NCBI GenBank assembly: GCA_002172915.1
Contig: NHBW01000005.1
Coordinates: 78,466-142,465 of the forward strand
From: Hyphomonas sp. TMED17
GTDB lineage: Bacteria > Pseudomonadota > Alphaproteobacteria > Caulobacterales > Hyphomonadaceae
Reading direction: 5' to 3'
Length of the DNA stretch: 64,000 bases
Made by a program: the position numbers and the translations under genes. Shown here piece after piece: positions 59,105-64,000 of this stretch (position 1 is its first letter; each line of letters opens with the position of its first letter). The notes beneath the pieces are model-generated. The model ran no database searches and was not told the DNA's origin. It saw only the letters and a list, made by a program, of their open reading frames with translations.

Positions 59105-60049
59105 TCAGGCCTTGAATCGGTAGTCGATTTCTATTTGTCGCGCCAGTTCGGCATTGTTTGGCATAAAGCCAGAGAGAAAAGTCCTGAGGCCGAGCTTCTT
59201 GACGGCCGGGATTGTGAGATCGCGCAAGCGATCGTCAAAAGCCTTGGCGAGCCGGTAGCTGGCCGGGGCGTCTTCGCCATAATGCTGGTTGATGCTCTGT
59301 AACTGCAAAATGAGCTGGCGATAGCTGTGCGCCAGTGATCGCGGCATTTCGACATTGAGAATCAGAAAATGGGCGATTAGATCCGCGCTCGATTCCCCTT
59401 CATGAGCCCAGTAAAAGGCCCGTTCTGCGGCTAATGAGCGTAGAAGCATGTCCCACTGGCTGTTCGCGTCTGGCGCGCCGCCCGAGGCAATCGTTGTGAC
59501 AAGTGTATTATATTTTGCATTCAGGATCCGGGCCGTATTGTCGCTGCGCTCGATAAGACGTCCGATTTCACAGAAATAGTAAATATCATTCCTTAACAAG
59601 GTACCGTGCATGCAGCCGCAGACAATGGCGGCCTGACGCCGGATCAAAGCGAGTATTTCGGGTATTCCGGCATTTGAAATCGGACGCTGGCAGATTTGTT
59701 TAAGCTCAATCCATGCTTCGTTTATGGCTTCCCAAAGGTCCAGTGTAAGGGCTGTTCGGGTGCGTCGGGCATTCTCCCGAGCGCGGGTTTGCATTGACAT
59801 AATGCTTGCCGGATTGGTTTTGTCCCGAATGAGAAAGTCCACGACTTTATCGGTGACAATCTGATCGTGGCGCTCGAAATAGGCTTCAGTACAGCTCAGC
59901 GTTGAAAGCACCGACATCCATTCTTTCTTGGTGTTCTGCGATCGCGTAAGTGTCAGGCGAAATCCGGCATCCACCAATCGGGCGGTGCTTTCGCTACGTT
60001 CCAGATATCGCCACATCCAGAACAAGTCACAGGCTGTGCGGCCGAGCAT
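59105..60049 (-). CDS. Alpha-E domain protein of the Anbu cluster
   Basis: A 314-residue, mostly helical protein, from ATG 60049, which shares one base with the stop of the ATP-grasp gene (TAATG); a start further upstream would lie inside that gene. The start MLGRTACDLFWMWRYLERSESTARLVDAGFRL is the family signature (A-x-x-L-F-W-x-x-R-Y-x-E-R-x-E). ICQRPISNAGIPEILALIRRQAA and CEIGRLIERSDNTARIL are further conserved blocks. The biochemical role is unknown; it is almost always next to an ATP-grasp and a transglutaminase gene, here in full cluster order. Confidence 0.93.
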   Translation of the reverse strand: MLGRTACDLFWMWRYLERSESTARLVDAGFRLTLTRSQNTKKEWMSVLSTLSCTEAYFERHDQIVTDKVVDFLIRDKTNPASIMSMQTRARENARRTRTALTLDLWEAINEAWIELKQICQRPISNAGIPEILALIRRQAAIVCGCMHGTLLRNDIYYFCEIGRLIERSDNTARILNAKYNTLVTTIASGGAPDANSQWDMLLRSLAAERAFYWAHEGESSADLIAHFLILNVEMPRSLAHSYRQLILQLQSINQHYGEDAPASYRLAKAFDDRLRDLTIPAVKKLGLRTFLSGFMPNNAELARQIEIDYRFKA

Positions 60050-61569
60050 TATGGTCCCTCCAGAACCCAAGTGTCCTTGGTTCCACCGCCTTGGCTGGAA
60101 TTGACAACAAGGGAGCCCTTCTTCATTGCGACCCGGGTCAGACCGCCCGGTGTTATGTCGATGCGGTCGTTCGACACCAGAACAAATGGCCTGAGGTCGA
60201 CATGCCTTGGCGCAAGACCCGATCCCGACAGGATTGGCACGGTCGATAAAGCCAATGTTGGTTGAGCAATATAGGCAGCCGGGCGCGACATAAGTTTTTT
60301 GCGGAACACTGCGATCTCTTTCTTGCTCGCCGCCGGACCAACCAGCATACCGTAACCGCCTGATCCATGGACTTCTTTAACGACCAGCTCATCAAGATGT
60401 TCCAGTACATATGCCAGTGAATCAGTTTCGCTACAGCGCCATGTCGGGACATTATTCAAAATTGCTGACTGACCTGTATAAAATTCCATTATATCAGGCA
60501 TGTAAGAGTATATTGCCTTATCGTCTGCAATCCCGGTGCCGGGCGCGTTCGCAATTGTGACACCGCCTGAACGGTAGACATCCATTATCCCGGCAACGCC
60601 GAGCTGGGATTCGGGATTAAAGTTGAGCGGGTCGAGAAAATTATCGTCGACACGCCTGTAAATGACATCAATGGGCTCATAGCCGCGGGTCGTCCGCATA
60701 ACGACGCGGCCATTCTCGATCTGGAGATCATGGCCCTCAACAAGCTCTGCTCCCATCTGCTCGGCTAGAAATGCGTGCTCGAAATAGGCCGAATTGTGAA
60801 TCCCCGGTGTCAGAACCGCGACGCGGACTTTGCCGCGGGTCGCGGCCGGGGCTGAGCGACCAAGAGTCTTTCGCAATAATGCCGGATAATCTGAAATTGG
60901 CTGAACTTTTATATTCGAGAACAGGTCCGGGAAAACCTTGAGCATGGTTTCCCGGTTTTCAAGCATGTACGACACGCCTGAGGGCGTGCGGGCATTGTCC
61001 TCTAAAACATAGAATTCGTCAGTATTGGTCCGTACCAGATCGACGCCAACAATATGGGTGTAAACGCCTGCAGGTGGTGAAAAACCAACCATATTAGGCA
61101 GGAAAGCATCATTATTTGCGATCAGGTTTTCTGGAATGATACCGGCACGAATAATTTCCTGCTGATGGTAAATATCGTGTAGAAATGAGTTAATCGCTCG
61201 CACACGTTGCTCAATTCCGAGTTTTAGACGCTGCCACTCCGAAGCGCTGATAATTCGGGGTACAAGATCAAATGGAATAAGCCGCTCTTCGGCGTCTTCG
61301 TCAGAATAAATGTTGAAAGTTATACCGGTCTTGCGGAAGAAGGCCTCGGCTTGACGCGATTTTTTCTTTAGCGTTCTTAAGTCGACTTGATCCAGCCAGG
61401 TCGAGTATTCACGATAGGGCGTGCGAAGATCCCCGTTGAATCCCGTCATTTCGTCGAAAAAACTATTCTCCACTGGACCTATAACCTCAGCTGGTTGACC
61501 GTAATGGTCAGTCTTTACTTGAGCTTTTCCGGAACGAAAATTACGTCGTAACAAACAAGGTTCAATCAT
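60049..61569 (-). CDS. Circularly permuted ATP-grasp protein of the Anbu cluster
   Basis: A 506-residue protein of the circularly permuted ATP-grasp type 2 family (COG2308-like). I take ATG 61569; a non-ATG start 8 codons earlier is possible, and neither has a strong ribosome binding site. Conserved blocks: FDLVPRIISASEWQRLKLGIEQRVRAINSFLHDIYHQQEI, DLVRTNTDEFYVLEDNARTPSGVSYMLENRETM, YEPIDVIYRRVDDNFLDPLNFNPES and KEVHGSGGYGMLVGP, the last being the ATP-binding glycine-rich region. ATP-grasp enzymes form peptide-like bonds via acyl phosphate, so this protein probably makes a ligation product handled by the other cluster genes. It is the first gene of the operon. Confidence 0.93.
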   Translation of the reverse strand: MIEPCLLRRNFRSGKAQVKTDHYGQPAEVIGPVENSFFDEMTGFNGDLRTPYREYSTWLDQVDLRTLKKKSRQAEAFFRKTGITFNIYSDEDAEERLIPFDLVPRIISASEWQRLKLGIEQRVRAINSFLHDIYHQQEIIRAGIIPENLIANNDAFLPNMVGFSPPAGVYTHIVGVDLVRTNTDEFYVLEDNARTPSGVSYMLENRETMLKVFPDLFSNIKVQPISDYPALLRKTLGRSAPAATRGKVRVAVLTPGIHNSAYFEHAFLAEQMGAELVEGHDLQIENGRVVMRTTRGYEPIDVIYRRVDDNFLDPLNFNPESQLGVAGIMDVYRSGGVTIANAPGTGIADDKAIYSYMPDIMEFYTGQSAILNNVPTWRCSETDSLAYVLEHLDELVVKEVHGSGGYGMLVGPAASKKEIAVFRKKLMSRPAAYIAQPTLALSTVPILSGSGLAPRHVDLRPFVLVSNDRIDITPGGLTRVAMKKGSLVVNSSQGGGTKDTWVLEGP

Positions 61570-61781
61570 TCCGTTTGCACAAGATGCAGGCAAATGGCGT
61601 CAAACGTGGATGATACTGAGTAGGTCGCCGGACCGGAAAAGCGCTGGCCAGTCTCATTCTCCGGCCGTGATGTGCTCGTCTGTTGAATCCGTGTGAACGA
61701 GCTTGCAACTGCGGTTTTACATCGAAAAATATTTAAAGGGCTTGAGCCTGATGCCTGACAGGGTTAACTGCCCTGTGGAAC

Positions 61782-61866
61782 GCGGATGTGGCGGAATTGG
61801 TAGACGCACCAGATTTAGGTTCTGGCGCCGCGAGGCGTGGGGGTTCGAGTCCCTTCATCCGCACCA
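61782..61866 (+). tRNA. tRNA-Leu (UAG)
   Basis: An 85-base class II tRNA. Acceptor GCGGATG (61782-61788) pairs with CATCCGC (61856-61862); discriminator A and an encoded CCA end follow (61863-61866). The anticodon stem CCAGA/TCTGG encloses the loop TTTAGGT with anticodon TAG at 61816-61818, reading CUN leucine codons. The long variable arm (CGCCGCGAGGCG) and T-loop TTCGAGT are typical of tRNA-Leu. Confidence 0.97.
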
Positions 61867-62038
61867 CTTTCTTCTCCTAATATCTTGCAATTATTGTGGT
61901 AAGCCGGTTCGCGGGCAGTGGCGGTCTGCAGCGGCGCAACGCACTAAGCTATTGGTTTCATGTCCTTTAGCAGACGGCTTTTTGGGTTGGGGTCGATATG
62001 GTAGGTTACTGGTAGATTCGTTTCGAAATGGGGTCACC

Positions 62039-62962
62039 GTGACTGATTATAGTATCTTCGCCGTCGAGACAGATCAGATTGTCCGCGAAGATGTGTCCTC
62101 AAATGCTGAACAATGGCGGCTGCTGCGCCGGCTCAAGCTACCTGACAGGATCAATGACCCCCTTGGCGGCGCGGTTAAAAAGGCTGTTATTCTTGACGTT
62201 GAAACGACAGGTTTATCGCATCTTACAGATGAAGTGATTCAACTGGCAGTCCTTCCATTCACTTATGAAGTTGAAACCGGGCGAATTTTGGAAGTTCTGC
62301 ATCGTGAGGCCTATGAAGGCATGCGAGAGCCGGAAGTGGAGATTTCTGCGGAAGCCGCAGCGGTGACGGGATTAACTGCCGATATGGTCGCCGGGCAGCA
62401 GATTGATGATGCACAGGTCGAGGCCATACTCGATAAAGTGGATCTGGTGATTGCGCACAATGCGGGGTTTGACCGTCCGATGGTTGAAAAGCACTGGCCG
62501 GTTTTCTCAAAAAAGCCGTGGGCGTGTAGTCTGACCGGTGTCGAGTGGCTGGAAGAAGGCTTCACTGCGGGCAAGCTTGATTATCTTGGCATGCGATTTG
62601 GCTGGTTTTTCGACGGGCATCGGGCGCTTGCAGATTGTGAAGCCTGTCTAGCTCTATTAGCGCAGGAATTGCCGGTATCGGGTAAAACCGTAATGTCTCT
62701 GGTTCGGGAGGCGGCGCGCCGGTCTGAGTACCTTATTCAGGCTAAAGCAGCGCCGTTCCAGGCGCGCCAGTTGCTTAAAGAGCGGGGCTATCGCTGGCGT
62801 CCCGAGGACCTTAAAAACGGTAAGGTTTGGTGGACGATAACGAGCAATCCAGAAGCTGAACTCGCGTGGCTGGCTAAAGATGTTTATCAAGCGGCGATCG
62901 ATTTGCCGGTCAGTTCGGTCAATGCGATGAACCGGTACTCCGAAAGCGTCTGGACGGGTTAA
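62039..62962 (+). CDS. DnaQ-like 3'-5' exonuclease
   Basis: A 307-residue protein. I start it at GTG 62039 (GGGG 6 nt upstream); the frame is open through the tRNA, but those codons cannot be coding. The DEDD-fold exonuclease domain begins near residue 50: AVILDVETTGLSHLTDEVIQLAVLPF holds the first catalytic Asp and Glu, VIAHNAGFDRPMVEK the second Asp, and GHRALADCEACLALL the His and last Asp (DEDDh type). ITGLTADMV-type sequence (VTGLTADMV) matches epsilon-like exonucleases. A C-terminal extension of about 100 residues (QARQLLKERGYRWRPEDLKNGKVWWTI) resembles the domain that replaces the first part in related 'YrdE/ExoX'-type proteins, so the substrate is probably DNA or RNA, not certain. It could support repair or proofreading. 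Confidence 0.86.
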   Translation: MTDYSIFAVETDQIVREDVSSNAEQWRLLRRLKLPDRINDPLGGAVKKAVILDVETTGLSHLTDEVIQLAVLPFTYEVETGRILEVLHREAYEGMREPEVEISAEAAAVTGLTADMVAGQQIDDAQVEAILDKVDLVIAHNAGFDRPMVEKHWPVFSKKPWACSLTGVEWLEEGFTAGKLDYLGMRFGWFFDGHRALADCEACLALLAQELPVSGKTVMSLVREAARRSEYLIQAKAAPFQARQLLKERGYRWRPEDLKNGKVWWTITSNPEAELAWLAKDVYQAAIDLPVSSVNAMNRYSESVWTG

Positions 62963-62982
62963 AACATGACCTGCTCTGGCGC

Positions 62983-63036
62983 CCAGAATATTTATACGTC
63001 AGATTATTCTGATGCGTCAGACTTAGAGTATTCTGG
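62983..63036. repeat. Nested inverted repeats between convergent genes
   Basis: CCAGAATA (62983-62990) pairs with TATTCTGG (63029-63036), and inside it TCAGA-TTAT-TCTGA (62999-63012) forms a second small hairpin. The element starts 20 bp after the exonuclease stop and overlaps the last codons of the convergent phosphatase gene. It may serve as a two-way terminator, but no T-run follows. Confidence 0.4.
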
Positions 63037-63562
63037 TCTCGCTTTCTGCACCGCGCTTGACCAGTTTCGGACCGGAAATGCTTTGACGGATAATCGTCAT
63101 CGAACAATGATCGGGTCTGAACAACATGACCTTGTCAGATTTTTCCAAAGCGCCGACAATAGCGTTGATCGCCACAAAATGTGAAAACACAACACAGTCT
63201 TCAGGCATAGATGCAAGTTTTTTGAGTAACTCATGACGCCAGTTCAAGAGGAGTTCGGGGGCGGTTTCCCATGTGCCGCTCATCAGTCCTTTTAACCAGC
63301 TGCTACGGTCTTCAAGTCCTGCCGGGGTAGGTATTTCGGTGACGGCATGGTCAACTTTTACAGGTTTTCCGCAAAGTTGGGAAAAATGATCGGCGGTCTC
63401 CCGACAGCGTCGCATCGGACTTGTTATGATTTGCTCATGGTTGAAGTAAGAGAGCTCTTCGGCGACTGCGGCCGCCTGGTGATGTCCGGTTTCGGACAGG
63501 CCCGGATCTTTATGCGCTCCCCAGCTGGCGGCAGCTTCACCATGTCGGACGAGCATGATCAT
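63023..63562 (-). CDS. Histidine phosphatase family protein, SixA/phosphoglycerate-mutase-like
   Basis: A 179-residue protein. LVRHGEAAA near the N-terminus is the RHG motif whose His is phosphorylated during catalysis; ITSPMRRCRETADHF and FSHFVAINAIVG, with the second His, complete the active-site pattern. Short, without N- or C-terminal extensions, it resembles SixA-type phosphohistidine phosphatases or small broad-range phosphatases; the substrate is not known. Its ATG overlaps the stop of the COQ4-family gene (ATGA), so the two are translated together. Confidence 0.87.
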   Translation of the reverse strand: MIMLVRHGEAAASWGAHKDPGLSETGHHQAAAVAEELSYFNHEQIITSPMRRCRETADHFSQLCGKPVKVDHAVTEIPTPAGLEDRSSWLKGLMSGTWETAPELLLNWRHELLKKLASMPEDCVVFSHFVAINAIVGALEKSDKVMLFRPDHCSMTIIRQSISGPKLVKRGAESETRIL

Positions 63563-64000
63563 GCGGCTGTGGCCGCAGCTGTAAAGTTGATTGCATCAAG
63601 GAGCTTCAAAGCCCGCCGATACGCCAGCGGCTTCTTTATATCGAGCCGTTGCCGGGCCTGCGTTAGCGGTTCTTGCAGTAGTGACAGAATGTCCTGATCG
63701 ATCACGCGCCTAGCGGCCTTCCCGTGGGCCCTGGCTTCAGTAAATACCTCGCCAATATTGATGTTGCCCGGAGCAACACGTTTTATTTGCCGATGGGCAA
63801 TCATTGATATGAAATTTATCCCGAACCCGCCATGCTGTTTATAGGTGTAAGCGAGTAGGGCGGCCTCGCCAAGGCCATCCCGGCCGTATCCGGTTAGGAC
63901 GTGCATGAGGTCATGCGTATCCCTGCCGCGATTTGCGAACCAGGTCAGGTCGTCGTCGAATTTGTGAGCATTTTGGCGCTGTATCTCGCTTTCTGCGACC
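63559..64000 (-). CDS. COQ4-family protein, N-terminus cut by the window edge
   Basis: The minus-strand frame is open to position 64000 and ends at a TGA that overlaps the phosphatase ATG; 146 codons are visible. The COQ4 hallmark H-D-x-x-H-(11 residues)-E is present as HDLMHVLTGYGRDGLGE (about 50 codons in from the edge), preceded by RGRDT. COQ4 homologues take part in ubiquinone synthesis, recently linked to C1 decarboxylation/hydroxylation of the ring precursor; the metal site is this motif. The phosphatase next to it is an unusual translational partner. The beginning of the protein lies outside the window. Confidence 0.85.
   Translation of the reverse strand, partial: VAESEIQRQNAHKFDDDLTWFANRGRDTHDLMHVLTGYGRDGLGEAALLAYTYKQHGGFGINFISMIAHRQIKRVAPGNINIGEVFTEARAHGKAARRVIDQDILSLLQEPLTQARQRLDIKKPLAYRRALKLLDAINFTAAATAA

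Noticed and set aside
61703..62962. 419-codon frame for the DnaQ-like exonuclease
   Set aside because: Its first part runs through the tRNA-Leu gene; GTG 62039 is the plausible start.

Overview
The window reads as one contiguous stretch of alphaproteobacterial chromosome. The evidence is gene content and order: proS-lolC/E-lolD-dnaE; rpsB-tsf-pyrH-frr-uppS-cdsA-dxr-rseP-bamA-skp-lpxD-lpxA-lpxI-lpxB; gltA/gltX/comEC/lexA next to trpC-trpD-trpG-trpE-ppiD; and tpiA-secG-pyrG. LpxI in place of LpxH, a near-consensus GTTC-N7-GTTC box before lexA, an editing-domain-free ProRS and a COQ4-family protein fit the same class. Several acyl-CoA dehydrogenases and a 3-hydroxyisobutyryl-CoA hydrolase suggest an aerobic heterotroph that degrades lipids and branched-chain amino acids. 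The genus cannot be named from the sequence. No phage, insertion sequence, CRISPR array or plasmid gene was seen.

Layout. 1-5.6 kb: edge-truncated MaoC-type hydratase, a two-anchor membrane protein, a GAF-GAF-PAS class III adenylate cyclase overlapping a coiled-coil protein gene, and gdhA. 6.1-9.8 kb: three acyl-CoA dehydrogenases, two of them probably forming one heteromeric enzyme. 10.2-17 kb: proS, the Lol exporter and dnaE. 17.2-31.4 kb: translation factors, then a long envelope operon for undecaprenyl phosphate, phospholipid, isoprenoid, outer-membrane assembly and lipid A. 31.4-43.2 kb, mostly minus strand: gltA, gltX, comEC (plus), lexA and trp genes with ppiD. 43.3-46.5 kb: tpiA, secG, pyrG, rpmF. 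46.9-53.2 kb: hemB, an isobutyryl-CoA dehydrogenase-like gene, a TauD-like dioxygenase, a SulP transporter and a 3-hydroxyisobutyryl-CoA hydrolase. 53.3-56.6 kb: a MarR-type regulator with a palindromic operator candidate, an interrupted outer-membrane-like gene, a lipoprotein-like cytochrome c and trigger factor. 57.5-61.6 kb: the four-gene Anbu cluster. 61.8-64 kb: tRNA-Leu(UAG), a DnaQ-like exonuclease, a histidine phosphatase and a partial COQ4 gene.

Points deserving a second look: (1) hemB loses its reading frame exactly at a run of nine C; (2) a 229-codon outer-membrane-like gene carries one in-frame amber codon; (3) a 10-bp hairpin can mask the ribosome binding site of the SulP gene; (4) a 16-bp perfect palindrome overlaps a good -35 box before the MarR gene; (5) fabZ is absent from its usual place between lpxD and lpxA; (6) the Anbu proteasome-like operon is complete and its overall function is still poorly understood.
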